Source: Siphonodentalium dalli
Lineage: Eukaryota; Mollusca; Scaphopoda; Gadilida; Siphonodentaliidae
Length of the DNA: 64,000 nucleotides
Assembly (NCBI GenBank): GCA_032622095.1
Contig: CP136063.1
Location: 183,625,956 to 183,689,955, forward strand
Reading direction: 5' to 3'
Positions 1 to 8,663 of the stretch are shown one piece after another. The notes under the pieces are model-generated. The model ran no database searches. It was not told where the DNA came from and worked only from the letters and a program-made list of their open reading frames with translations. The translations under genes were made by a program, and so were the position numbers. Position 1 is the stretch's first letter; each line of letters opens with the position of its first letter.

Positions 1-331
1 AAATTCAACCTAAGAGGAATGTACAAAATTATTTTTGTGAACTTAGTACTGTGGCATGGTTGTCCTCTTTAAAAGGTAAGAGGTTGGAGATTTGTCAGTG
101 ATGTGCAATTAGAAATTTCAAGGTGAAGAGCCCTGCTCATTTGAGAACATCCAGCTATGTCAATGTTTAGAACTTAAGTGATTTTGTCAAGTACTGACTC
201 TTGTAGTCTTCAGAGTCCCTGTCTTCTCAGTCCTTACAGTCTGGTGGGCGATCCACAGTCATTGACTGTCTTGTTTTTTAGAATATCAATACATTTGGGT
301 TTCTCGCAAGGTGATGTTGGTCAATGTCGGA

Positions 332-339
332 TATAAAAG
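332..339 (+). promoter_or_regulatory. Isolated TATA-like box
   Basis: TATAAAAG is followed within about 60 bp by a stretch richer in GC (about 370-430). It could be the core promoter of a lost element, for instance an LTR, but no LTR ends, primer binding site or downstream coding frame were seen. A chance match is quite possible. Confidence 0.15.
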
Positions 340-1611
340 GCAGTGTTTGTTGGATTTTGCCATTATTTCGTCTCCGGATCTCTCACCGAGCGGTCGCACT
401 CTGCGATCCTCACACCAAGCTAAGCCGCTGAGTGGTCCATGAAGTTTTTTGTCCATCTTGACGGATTATAGATTTCTGTATAATCCCCAGTGGGGTATGC
501 CACGCTTTCAGTGGTTTTAACTCGGTCCATTGTGTACGGTGGACCACCCATGTACATGCGCGCCGAGTGGACGTGGCCTTGGAGTACCGGGTCGCAGCCA
601 CCGACATCAAAGAGGGCCTAAAGTATGCGATATGAACGAGAGAAGAAGAGGTATACAATGGTGACCCTTACTATCGATTGCAATATATTGGCAATCCAGG
701 TATTTGGTGACCAATGTGAACACCCGTTCGCACATCTCAGTGTGGTTTACCTTGAGCCCTAAACTAATTCACTCAGACTGATCATGCTTGTGTTAGCATC
801 CAACTCATTGGACAATTAATCTCCGCAGCCAGAGCAGAACCAGGGGAAAAAGGTCTCACAGAATGATCAGGTGATGGGCTGACTGTTGGTATTTCGTGTG
901 CGGGATCCAACCTTACATGTTCGATATTCAATTTCGATTGGCTGATGTTCGCATATTTTGAGATACCCGATGTGGCTAGCTGCCCACAACCACCCTAGTT
1001 GTTGGACGACAATTGAGTCTCAAGATTTGGCGTACCAGAGGAGTTGAAGTTGGGCGCCCTCACAGTGACACCACATGTTTAACACACTGAGGGCATCTCA
1101 CTTCATTTAGACTGGCAATAATTATTGCTGAAACCTTTTTGGACAAGTTGCCATCCCTGATACCGGGTTAGCATGCCAGATAGATCTCTTGTTGTGGGTC
1201 GACAATCAATGGCGGACCAGGCAGATATTTTGATCACCAGTGTTGATGGTCGACCACCCTGGGTTAAATGACCGCACCGATTACTTGCAGCCAAGAACCC
1301 CGTCTTAGATTGCAGGCACTCAACTCCGTGGGCAACCCATGGTATACTAACCCTCGGAATCATATTCCTACCTGACATGTGCAGAGATATTTGATGAACC
1401 TATAGGCCTACATAGAAGAAATATACCACTTGGTATACCGGAGTCACATCAACCTGGACACCCAGATTTCAGTATAGTATTCCCTTACGCATTTGGTGTC
1501 GTGGTGATACCCCAAGCGTTACCCTTCTTAGCGATGATGTTTTTATAGACTTATATATGTTTTGCACATTTACCACCCTATATAGATCCCACTTCCGGGA
1601 AAACGGGGCTA

Positions 1612-1640
1612 CTACAACGACGACAAAAACAACAACAACA
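1612..1640. repeat. CAA/CGA microsatellite
   Basis: Imperfect ACAACGACGACAA followed by an AACAACAACA run. Many LINE 3' ends carry such tails, but no LINE reading frame was recognised next to this one. Confidence 0.6.
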
Positions 1641-2099
1641 CTTGAGTCACCATGCTCGAGCATTGTAATTTTGTGATGGCAAAATATTTGCAGATCCAAA
1701 TAAAAGGATGCTGACAGATACATGTAACATAAGCTGAATGGTGGGCAGACTTAGCTATTTTGGACACTATTTTATTCCCCGGCTAGTTACTTCATTGAAC
1801 ACAAATAGAGTTTTCAGATGAATTGCACTGAATAAGTGTAATTCAAGGAATATTGTTTTCAATTGTATTTACCAGACAGATCTCTTGTCTATTGTAAAAT
1901 GTCAGTGACAAAGACTGAGTTCTACCTCGGCCTTCTCTCGTGCACATATCGCTGCCGTTATTGTTACGCTAATTAACTGCGAGAATTGCTCTCTGCGCTT
2001 AGCGACGTGTAAACATGCAATACTCGAACACATAATATGCAAGCACATGTGCACCAGGAAACATCAACGACCTCTGGTTAAAGAACTGGATAAAGTGCG

Positions 2100-2495
2100 T
2101 TGTTATTCTTTCATCGTGTTGTTATCGGAGGTAGGTCGCCTGATACTACATGTATAATGCTTGGAAGACGACAGTTAATGATGAATTATATGAGCCGCAA
2201 CAGCTGGTTTGTAAAAGTAAAAAGAATTCTAGACAGACATTCGCTTCCATCGACTTTTGACATCTTGGAAAATCCTCCGACTGCCTCAAAATGGAAAGCA
2301 ACTGTAGATGGACTGTTTGATGAATACCAAGGAGCTGAGTTGGAAGCCGAAGTTGAGTGCAAGCCGTCTCTTCCTTGTCTTAAGATACAAGATAAACCCA
2401 CCACAAGACCCCTTGATATATGGCGCTCTCTAAATGCGGATCCTAGAGAAGTTAGAAAAGCTATGATCAAGGCAAAGATACTAACTGGAACGTAT
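2100..2495 (+). pseudogene. LINE ORF2 C-terminal region, fragment A
   Basis: The plus-strand frame from about 2,110 reads as the region after the reverse transcriptase of a LINE ORF2. It contains a WFVKVKRIL block, then SLPSTFDILENPP, then WKATVDGLFDEY, and ends with KAKILTGTY. The spacing of these blocks resembles the tail of LINE proteins common in mollusc genomes (from memory of the family). The frame is cut at 2,495, inside the TGTY block, by the 2,496-3,623 insertion, and resumes at 3,628 with ALQANRSRYNQF. No RT domain is found upstream, so the copy is 5'-truncated, as is usual for LINEs. The open frame that runs on to 2,558 is insertion sequence and not LINE protein. Confidence 0.75.
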
Positions 2496-2530
2496 GTATG
2501 GCAAGCCGTTTTCACATTTTCGATTGACTT
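2496..2530 (+). repeat. Left terminal inverted repeat
   Basis: This pairs with 3,589-3,623 in inverse orientation. The first 25 bp match perfectly, starting GTATGGCAAGCC. Confidence 0.85.
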
Positions 2531-2776
2531 AGACTTAAATCCAATTATTTGGACTTAAGTCCAAATAATTGGACTTAAGTCCAAATAGCGAATTGGACTT
2601 AAGTCCAAATACCACATAATTGTGAATTCGGCGAGGAATTGGACTTAAGTCCAATTGATTTGGACTTAAGTCCAAATACCGATATTTTCATCTATTTGGA
2701 CTTAAGTCCAATTCCTCGCCGAATTCACAATTATGTGGTATTTGGACTTAAGTACAATTCATTTGGACTTAAGTCC
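2531..2776. repeat. Left palindrome cluster
   Basis: Cores GGACTTAAGTCC start at 2,551, 2,571, 2,595, 2,641, 2,662, 2,698 and 2,765. A degenerate copy starts at 2,531 and a variant ending AGTAC at 2,744. Several neighbours are exactly 20-21 bp apart. Confidence 0.9.
2591..2759. repeat. 64-bp-arm foldback inside the element
   Basis: Arms 2,591-2,654 and 2,696-2,759 are reverse complements with one mismatch, around a 41-nt loop. Each arm contains two of the 16-bp palindromes and a unique spacer with GAATTCGGCGAGG, so palindromes are nested within a larger palindrome. Confidence 0.9.
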
Positions 2777-2920
2777 AATTCATCTGTATAAGAAACACCC
2801 CCATCAGATATTAAGCAGGTCTGGTTTTGCTCATAGGGCGGAGTTGTGGGAAAATGGCCGTTTACATTTGGGTCTAATTCTTGTTGATCTTGTTAATTGT
2901 TACCTTTCTCAACATATATA

Positions 2921-3061
2921 ATGAATCAGCTCGATGTGGACCAGATCCTATCAACAATAGCCCGTGTTGTAAGAAGTTCGGAACGATTTTTAACATATGA
3001 TGATGGAAATGAGTCGCAAACTGGAGACAGAACAAGAACTCAAGGGGAATTGACACAGTAA
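2921..3061 (+). CDS. 46-codon ORF in element core, unrecognised
   Basis: ATG to TAA. The product is hydrophilic, with an acidic to polar middle (YDDGNESQTGDRTRTQ). It has no signal peptide or known motif. It lies in the non-repetitive core between the palindrome clusters, together with the ORF at 3,152. It could be captured host sequence or chance. Confidence 0.12.
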   Translation: MNQLDVDQILSTIARVVRSSERFLTYDDGNESQTGDRTRTQGELTQ

Positions 3062-3151
3062 ATGCAATAAACGAAACTGCGTGTAGCATACACTACATGC
3101 TGTCAAATAACAATTGAATCAAGTCGTGAATTAATTTTACTTCATTCATGC

Positions 3152-3421
3152 ATGCAGTTAGCATTTATTAAGATGCCAATTCGGATTCGAAACATTTTCA
3201 ATCTCGGCATGCCGAAAACAAGCCACGTGGCAAAGGGGACGTACGGAGTTAGTCTTGGAGTCAGGAATGCCCTGGTTAGTACGGAGTTTGACTGTCAATC
3301 AAAACTTGCAGGAATATATCATTACAAAGAAGGGGACTATCGTTTCAAACCAGATGAATTGGACTTAAGTCCAAATGAATTGGACCAAATCAATTCACTA
3401 ATTGGACTTAAGTCCAAATAA
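3152..3421 (+). CDS. 89-codon ORF in element core, unrecognised
   Basis: The first about 70 codons lie in unique sequence and look protein-like (KMPIRIRNIFNLGMPKTSHV, later KLAGIYHYKEGDY). The last about 20 codons read into the palindrome cluster, so the true frame, if any, ends near 3,350. A TGCATGCAG sequence just upstream resembles a splice acceptor. A captured exon is possible, and I recognise no family. Confidence 0.2.
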   Translation: MQLAFIKMPIRIRNIFNLGMPKTSHVAKGTYGVSLGVRNALVSTEFDCQSKLAGIYHYKEGDYRFKPDELDLSPNELDQINSLIGLKSK

Positions 3422-3588
3422 TTGGACTTAAGTCCAATTGATTTGGACTTAAGTCCAAATCAATTCGCTAATTGGACTTAAGTCCAATTCATTTTGACTT
3501 AAGTCCAATTCATTTGGACTTAAGTCCAATTCATTTGGACTTAAGTCCAATTATTTGGACTTAAGTCCAAATAATTGGACTTAAGTCT
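3361..3588. repeat. Right palindrome cluster
   Basis: Perfect cores start at 3,361, 3,404, 3,424, 3,445, 3,474, 3,516, 3,537 and 3,557. Variants start at 3,495 and 3,577. From 3,474 to 3,577 the spacing is 21, 21, 21, 20 and 20 bp, close to two helical turns. Confidence 0.9.
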
Positions 3589-3623
3589 AAATCAATCAAA
3601 AATGTGAAAACGGCTTGCCATAC
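3589..3623 (-). repeat. Right terminal inverted repeat
   Basis: Inverse of 2,496-2,530, ending GGCTTGCCATAC. Confidence 0.85.
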
Positions 3624-3627
3624 GTAT

Positions 3628-3736
3628 GCGCTTCAAGCCAATCGATCCAGATACAACCAGTTTGATGTGAGTCCCACCTGTCGCCTATGTATAGAACATC
3701 CGGAGGCTAGACAACATTTCGTTATTGACTGAGCAA
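3628..3736 (+). pseudogene. LINE ORF2 C-terminal zinc knuckle, fragment B
   Basis: This resumes the frame broken at 2,495: ALQANRSRYNQF, then CRLCIEHPEARQHFVID, a C-x2-C-x8-H knuckle of the kind that ends many LINE ORF2 proteins. The expected last cysteine is a TGA stop here, a one-base change from a Cys codon. The frame is then interrupted by the TTAA element at 3,741. Joined to fragment A the reading is continuous, which shows that the 1.1-kb insertion came after this LINE copy. Confidence 0.8.
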
Positions 3737-4512
3737 TTAAAGATACGGGCGGCGGTGGGTATGCTGTTAAAATATTCACCTCCGTCAAAAACCGCCACAA
3801 ACTGAAGGAATAGTATATATCTGTATTATCCTCCATATTTGAAGAGTTCGATACAAACTTACAGTTTGTTATTGTAAATTGTTCCCTTTGTTATGTAAAC
3901 AAAAGTAAAAAACGTTACGTTTCCTGACTTTTGTTTAGATCCAGATATGGTAATCATAAAGAGCGTTATCTGTTACTGTTTTCCTGATATGGAAATAATA
4001 AAGAGCGTTTATATCATTTTTGTGTGATTAACCAATATAATTGCGCTGTGATATGTAAACATTATGTTTTGTGATATGTAAACATAATCACAACTTCTGT
4101 AACAGGAGCAGTCTTGCTTACGTACACCATCGTACGTCTTGACAATATACGCGCTGATTATGTTTGGCATGAACGGAATTGTATATATTTTGGTGTTCCT
4201 TCTGTTGATGGCGATTTGAACAAATATATATATTTCTGCAACGAACGCCACCCGTGCATTTGAAGGGAGTCAGTGTCAACCATATGAAAGGGATTCATTC
4301 TATACTTTAAGAATATAGTGTTTTGTGATATGTAAACATAATCACAACTTCTGTAACAGGAGCAGTCTTGCTTACGTACACCATCGTACGTCTTGACAAT
4401 ATACGCGCTGATTATGTTTGGCATGAACGGAATTGTATATATTTTGGTGTTCCTTCTGTTGATGGCGATTTGAACAAATATATATATTTCTGCAACGAAC
4501 GCCACCCGTGCA
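3737..4512. mobile_element. TTAA-targeted MITE, copy 1
   Basis: The left end is TTAA then AGATACGGGCGGCG. The inverse right end is CGCCACCCGTGCAT followed by a decayed TTGA. Ten of 14 terminal bases pair. The body matches the other copies at 8,166 and 10,637: a GGCGGTGGGTAT block, TCAAAAACCGCC, TTATGTAAACAAAAG, and repeated CATAAAGAGCG motifs. No coding capacity is seen. About 254 bp of the length comes from a later tandem duplication, so the original insertion was about 510-520 bp. Confidence 0.65.
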
Positions 4513-4574
4513 TTTGAAGGGAGTCAGTGTCAACCATATGAAAGGGATTCATTCTATACTTTAAGAATATAGTG
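4067..4574. repeat. 254-bp perfect tandem duplication
   Basis: 4,067-4,320 and 4,321-4,574 appear identical. Each copy holds the right part of the MITE plus about 60 bp of LINE flank ending AATATAGTG. The duplication therefore happened after the MITE inserted and is recent by its lack of differences. Confidence 0.9.
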
Positions 4575-4760
4575 ACCAGAGGTATCGGAGAAGATCCTGG
4601 GAAATAAAGAGTTATTACTACAATGCTTGCTTGACTACCCTTACATCAAGTTCTGACTTTAAAGAGGATACTGTCAACACCATTGAGAAGATAAGTCGTT
4701 CACTGATCTATGAGCCGCATTTATAAAGACTAGCGAAATTCAATGCACATATTTTCTGAT
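4575..4760 (+). pseudogene. LINE ORF2 extreme C-terminus, fragment C
   Basis: The plus frame across about 4,618-4,760 reads TLTSSSDFKEDTVNTIEKIS, then RSLIYEPHL, a stop and RLAKFNAHIF. This resembles the final helix of the same LINE type (an 'iE.isR.LiyelH..Rl' pattern, from memory). It probably belongs to the copy whose earlier parts are at 2,100-2,495 and 3,628-3,736. At least one in-frame stop is present. Confidence 0.5.
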
Positions 4761-5076
4761 GTAACAATTTGGAGGGTGTTTATTGGATCATGGACAGTGT
4801 ATTCGTACTCCCCTCAATGAGTTACTATGCTGAACAAAATCAGCTATGTGTAAACTAACATTTGCTACATGTATGAAATAATCCATGCTTGAATCTAATC
4901 TGACAAGCGCTTCACTACTAATCAACATATGTGTGGCATATATATGGGCTCTCTAATTATTGGAGCTTGGACTCTTTAGCACATATATACTGTCCCAGAG
5001 ATTCTACATATTATGGAAATTGTTTTTCCTATATGTTCTTATTGCATCCTGTGCGTGTTTCCTTCCTATTTCTGCA
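4761..5076. other. Intergenic, nothing recognised
   Basis: AT-rich sequence without motif, repeat or plausible coding frame that I can support. It may hold the 3' UTR of one of the two converging LINE relics. Confidence 0.4.
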
Positions 5077-5107
5077 TTAACCCTTTACCCAACAGAACGG
5101 CCCTATG

Positions 5108-5174
5108 CCAATGCATTCTCTTATATATGCGAGTCGACCATAGGTCGCCTCGCATATATAAGAGAATGCATTGG
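5108..5174. repeat. Hairpin 1 of the piggyBac-like MITE
   Basis: Two perfect 26-bp arms (5,108-5,133 and 5,149-5,174, starting CCAATGCATTCTC). The 15-bp centre pairs again as CGACC-ATA-GGTCG, so nearly all 67 bp can fold. Confidence 0.95.
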
Positions 5175-5256
5175 CTTAACACATTAAAAATTATAAAATT
5201 GTTAAAGAATGTAAGAAAAAATGGTAAAAAGTGTTAAAAAAAGATTTTTTTTAGGA

Positions 5257-5322
5257 CAATGCATTCTCTTATATATGCAAGGCGACCTATGGTCGACTCG
5301 CATATATAAGAGAATGCATTGG
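5257..5322. repeat. Hairpin 2, mirror copy of hairpin 1
   Basis: Reverse complement of hairpin 1 with one arm mismatch (GCAAG for GCGAG). Its centre is GCGACCTATGGTCGA. Together with hairpin 1 it forms a second, larger inverted repeat around an AT-rich spacer (5,175-5,256). Confidence 0.95.
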
Positions 5323-5525
5323 CACAGGGCATAACTGTAACCATCACAATGTGGTCAATGAGCCGGTTCCAATGATATCCATATTTGTATGGTTTTATTG
5401 AGACAGACCCAAGATAATTTAGGCTGTTGCAGCTTTATTTGGCCGTTTTTGGCCGGTTTGTTGGGTAAAGGGTTAACAGTGTGCTACATGTAGTGGAGAA
5501 CCAGAACTGTTTAGCAGCTATAGAG

Positions 5526-5744
5526 CTAAAATTTACATATTCTACAGGGTTCTCCGGCATTCCCACATTCTATATTCTCTTCCAGTGATACTTCGCTGTT
5601 TCCATGTAGCAGGGTTGCTATGCCTGGTCGACTTATTAACCATGCGAAGCACCTATTTCTTTCAACAGAGAACCTGCGACAATAAAAAAGAAAATGTTCT
5701 GATTTCCCTTCGGCACCACATATACATAACGGATTATCTCTCAA
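5526..5744 (-). pseudogene. LINE C-terminal CCHC-like knuckle
   Basis: The minus frame reads CICGAEGKSEHFLFYCRRFSVERNRCF as separate short blocks: C-x-C-G, then E-H-F-L, then Y-C, then R. This is the usual C-terminal knuckle of CR1/Jockey-type ORF2 proteins. It is followed by a LLHGNSEVSLEEN block, also typical, after which similarity stops. Confidence 0.75.
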
Positions 5745-6305
5745 ATGATTGCTGTGAATATCATGATTTAAATTACTGCATTCCAGTCTTAGTCGACAAT
5801 GGTATATATATGGCTTGCTCTCGTATATGCAAATTCCAGATATCGAGGACGTTCTTTGGTACCGCTATTCAGAAAAACTTTAAAGTCTGAGAGTGTTTCA
5901 CAGTTACTCGCTTCTGGTTTTAACTTGTTCCAGAGATTGATTGATCGTGGAAGAAAGGATTTCTGATAAGTAACCGAGTTGCAGAAAGGTACTCTAAGGT
6001 CATCTGATCTCGTGTCATATCCACTTGTGCGCGATACTTTATTCGGAACAGCATTGTAATAAGTAAGGGGGAGTTAGTTTTTTCGTCATTTTAAAATATA
6101 GTACAAGTTTAGAATGTTCTCCCCGTTTTGATAATGTGTCCCAACCAATTTCTTGGAGAACTATGTCTTTATTACAACTTCTAGTCCCACCGGTTACTAG
6201 TCTAGCTGCTTCGTATTGAATATCTTCTAAAGAATCGGCTTCTTCGCCTGTACAGTTATCCCATACTGAGGAAGCATATTCCAAGACAGGTCGAATATAG
6301 GACAA
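5745..6305 (-). pseudogene. LINE post-RT domain
   Basis: The minus strand gives SYIRPVLEYASSVWD, LEDIQYEAARLVTGGT and, after a frame change, PFCNSVTYQKSFLPRSINLW followed by NKLKPEASNCETLSDFK. The 'yiRpvLEYas.vWd' and 'iQ..Aar.vtG' blocks are diagnostic of the region after the RT in CR1/Jockey elements. At least one frameshift is needed between 6,039 and 5,880. Confidence 0.8.
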
Positions 6306-6352
6306 ATATATTCTTTCTAAAGTTCTTCTGTCAAGGATAAATTTATATTTCC

Positions 6353-7560
6353 TCAGTATGTATACATTCTTTTGGTCGCTCGATTTTCAATATCTTCTCT
6401 ATGGTCTTTCCATTTCCCCTGCCGGTTGAATGTCAGACCCAAATATTTATGTGTTTCCACCTCATCTATGCTCTCGTTGGTCATGTTTATTACTGGTTGG
6501 TGTATGGGTATTTGTTTCCACGATACAAGCAAGGATTCTGTTTTCAATGGGTTAAATTTAACCCAGGTTTTCGACCAGTTGAATATTTTGTTTAGGTCTG
6601 AATTTATCACATCTGCAGCAATTATGGGATCTTCTATAGCAATATAAAGTGATGTATCATCAGCAAAATAAACGTATGTTGCATAAAATTCCATCGACTA
6701 TGTCGTTCACGTACACGAGAAAGAGAAGAGGGCCGAGTATTGATCAATGAGGCACTGCTGCTTTAACTTCTTTCCATGGAAAATTAAAATTAGAAATTGT
6801 AACTCTTTGTTGTTCTATTTTCGAGATAATTTTCCAAGAGTTTTAAAATTTTCCCTGTTATACCCATTATTTTAAGCTTGAAAGTGAGATCCTTGTGCCA
6901 AACTTTGCCAAACGCCTTGCTTATATCGCAGAACACACCCCTTATTTCCTTCCCGTCATCAAGGGCTGAGATAATATCGTGATAAATATCAATTAATTGG
7001 AATACGGGTGCTATAATTCGGTGTAAATCCTGATAGTAAGTCGCTTAAAAGCTTATTCGTTCGGAGGTATTTTGATATATAATAGAACAGACATTTTCAA
7101 AAACCTTAGAAAGACAACTAAGCAAAGATACTGGTCAATAATTGGATGGATCGCTGGGATCTCCCTTTTTGAAAATTGGGCATACGTTTGCTTTTTTCCA
7201 TTCTGATGGAAAGTACGATTTTTCAATGAAAATCTTGAAAGGCAAATGCTAGTGGTTTGGCTAGAGATATAGATTTTTTTTTTAAACTATAGGACTAATA
7301 CTGTCGTAACCGGCCCGCTTTAGATATTTTGATTGAGTTTAAACTTTCTAGTACACGTTCATAAGTAATTTCAATTTCGTCTAGGCGTTTCATTCGTCAG
7401 CCAATCAAAGAGGGGTAACTCTAAATTATCTTCGTCGGATATGGAAGAGATTTTATAAAGTAGTTATTTACTAAATCTGCCTTTTCATTGTGTCCGGTTA
7501 TTACAATCTGATCTGTTTTCAGGGCTGGTATTGGTTTAGCTTCCGGTTTCATAAGATGGT
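6353..7560 (-). pseudogene. LINE reverse transcriptase domain
   Basis: Reading leftward on the minus strand: KKGDPSDPSNY-PVSLLSCLS (fingers, about 7,165-7,115), CDISKAFGKVWHKDL (motif A, about 6,940-6,895, catalytic Asp kept), AAVPH-stop-SILGPLLFLVYVNDI (motif B, about 6,760-6,705, with Gly lost to a stop), FADDTSLY (motif C, near 6,660), then KYLGLTF (motif E region, near 6,430). Each block matches its expected order and spacing. Multiple frame changes and stops rule out function. Confidence 0.85.
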
Positions 7561-7800
7561 TTAGCGTTTTCCACCAGAGTGAGGAATCAGTGAAATAAAT
7601 ACCAGTATTGACTGCGTTTTCTCCAGAGACTTTTGCTTGGAACGTCTAAGTTTTGTTATAATTTCATTTCTTTTCTTTTTGTATAATATTCCCACGCTTC
7701 GACGGTACCTTTTTTTTTTTGCCGAATTATACAAACGTTTCCTTTGTCTCATAAGTTTACGTAGTTCGCATGTTAACCATTCAGGTTCATTTTGTCGAAT
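7561..7800 (-). pseudogene. LINE EN-RT linker
   Basis: A basic stretch RQRKRLYNSAKKK, then YKKKRNEIITKLRRSKQKSL, then a WWKTL-like end at the RT border. This matches the basic linker between endonuclease and RT in CR1/Jockey proteins, which carries arginine/lysine-rich 'RN...i..aK' motifs. Confidence 0.7.
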
Positions 7801-7879
7801 TGTTACCTGTTTGTTTGGTATATAAAGGTTCGTGATATCAGTTATTTTTTTCGTTAGAGCTTCTGCTATTTCTTCAGAT

Positions 7880-8165
7880 CGAGATTGCTAAGAGATCACT
7901 CGTCCCACGAATTAAAGGCATTATTCATTGCGGAGTAATTGGCTCGATTACAATCCCATATCCTTCTTTTCGTGATTCCACTCGGCTTCTTAACTTTCAA
8001 ATTCATACGTAGTAATATTGGACAATGAAACCGAGTTAAATCTGAAAAGAATGGATCTAAGATTTCATTCGATTCAACAATATCAGGGTTGTTTGTGAAA
8101 TATAAGTCTATAAGAGAAGAAGTAATTTCTGTGAAGTATGTGGCTTGTTTAATTATTTGCGTTAA
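7880..8165 (-). pseudogene. LINE endonuclease domain, C-terminal half
   Basis: The minus frame reads LTQIIKQATYFTEITSSLID, LYFTNNPDIV, then PFFSDLTRFHCPI and RRIWD. These correspond to the last strands of an APE-type endonuclease (SSLIDLxFT and SDH blocks). The usual SDH is degraded to SDL here. The frame joins RFGL at about 8,664 across the MITE, where the TTAA duplication lies. Confidence 0.8.
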
Positions 8166-8663
8166 AGGTACGGTTGGCCTTGGCGGTGGGTATCCTGTGA
8201 AAATATTTCCACCCGTCAAAAACCGCCACAAACAGAAAGAACATCAAAATGTAGACAGACTTTGTCCGTATATAACTAAGAAATATCGCATAAACAGTAT
8301 GTTATTCTCATATGTTTAACCATTGTTATGTAAACAAAAGCATAAAAAGTTACTTTTCTTGTGTTTGTTTATATTATGATGGTAAGCATAAAGAGCGTTC
8401 TTTGTTGGTGAATTCCTGATATGGAACTAATAAACAGCGTTTATGCCATTTGTGTGTGATTAGGCAGTAGCATTGTGCTGTCCTCTGTAACACAATCAGG
8501 CTCTTGCTTAGGTAAAATATAGTAGGTATTTATGATAACATGCTATTTACGCGATGGTCATGGTATATATGAACGAAACTGTATGCGTTTTAATGTTTTT
8601 CTGTTTACGGTGTTTGGAACAAATTTGAATATTTTCGACAATTAAGGCCTCACATGCCTTTAA
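8162..8663. mobile_element. TTAA-targeted MITE, copy 2 (full length)
   Basis: Element 8,166-8,659 (494 bp) is flanked by TTAA at 8,162-8,165 and 8,660-8,663, inserted in the endonuclease frame of the LINE. The ends AGGTACGGTTGGCC and (inverse) AGGCATGTGAGGCC pair at about 9 of 14 positions. It shares blocks along its length with copy 1 (GGCGGTGGGTAT, AAAACCGCCACAAAC, TTATGTAAACAAAAG, CATAAAGAGCG, TTGGAACAAAT-like end). Deleting it with one TTAA restores the LINE reading RFGL-TQII, which defines its borders. Confidence 0.8.

Larger units (their letters stand above)
1..2099. other. Left flank, no gene recognised
   Basis: Open reading frames here are short and resemble no family I know. A TATAAAAG box lies at 332-339, and an imperfect CAA/CGA simple repeat at 1,612-1,640 produces a meaningless valine run on the minus strand. 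Minus-strand frames at 410-658 and 1,103-1,378 show no conserved motif. Old transposon sequence is likely by context, but I cannot name it. Confidence 0.5.
2496..3623. mobile_element. Palindrome-rich TIR element (1,128 bp) inserted in a LINE
   Basis: Both ends carry the same inverted sequence beginning GTATGGCAAGCCGTTTTCAC. The first 25 bp are identical, and similarity continues for about 47 bp with a few mismatches. The element interrupts the LINE frame at a TGTY/ALQ codon junction and is flanked by GTAT (2,492-2,495 and 3,624-3,627), a probable 4-bp target-site duplication. Inside are two clusters of the 16-bp palindrome TTGGACTTAAGTCCAA (about 15 perfect core copies plus variants) around a roughly 580-bp unique core. 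I see no transposase, so the element is non-autonomous. I could not assign it to a superfamily. The flanking ACGTAT is ambiguous enough that a 6-bp duplication is also possible. Confidence 0.8.
5077..5476. mobile_element. piggyBac-like MITE with TTAA duplications
   Basis: Element 5,081-5,472 (392 bp) sits between TTAA copies (5,077-5,080 and 5,473-5,476). Its 22-bp terminal repeats start CCCTTTACCCAACA and pair at 20 of 22 positions. A TTAA target with a CCC start is the hallmark of piggyBac elements (established). There is no transposase, so it depends on one elsewhere. The interior has two long hairpins (5,108-5,174 and 5,257-5,322). It lies just past the 3' end of the minus-strand LINE relic. 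Confidence 0.85.

Noticed and set aside
300-660. LTR of a Gypsy-type element around the TATA box
   Set aside because: No terminal TG...CA pair, primer binding site or second LTR was found, and no gag or pol frame lies nearby.
1103-1378. Minus-strand 91-codon frame
   Set aside because: No motif, no signal of coding, and no recognisable neighbour. Left as unannotated flank.
1469-1723. Minus-strand frame with a long valine run
   Set aside because: The run is the translation of the CAA/CGA microsatellite. No other protein feature.
2186-2515. Minus-strand 109-codon frame opposite the LINE fragment
   Set aside because: Shadow of the plus-strand LINE frame, which has family motifs.
4009-4505. Two overlapping minus-strand frames sharing the same sequence start
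   Set aside because: They repeat only because of the 254-bp tandem duplication inside the MITE, which has no coding role.
5585-6647. Plus-strand frames opposite the LINE relic (5,585-5,890, 6,372-6,647, 6,401-6,595)
   Set aside because: Shadows of the minus-strand post-RT and RT coding sequence.
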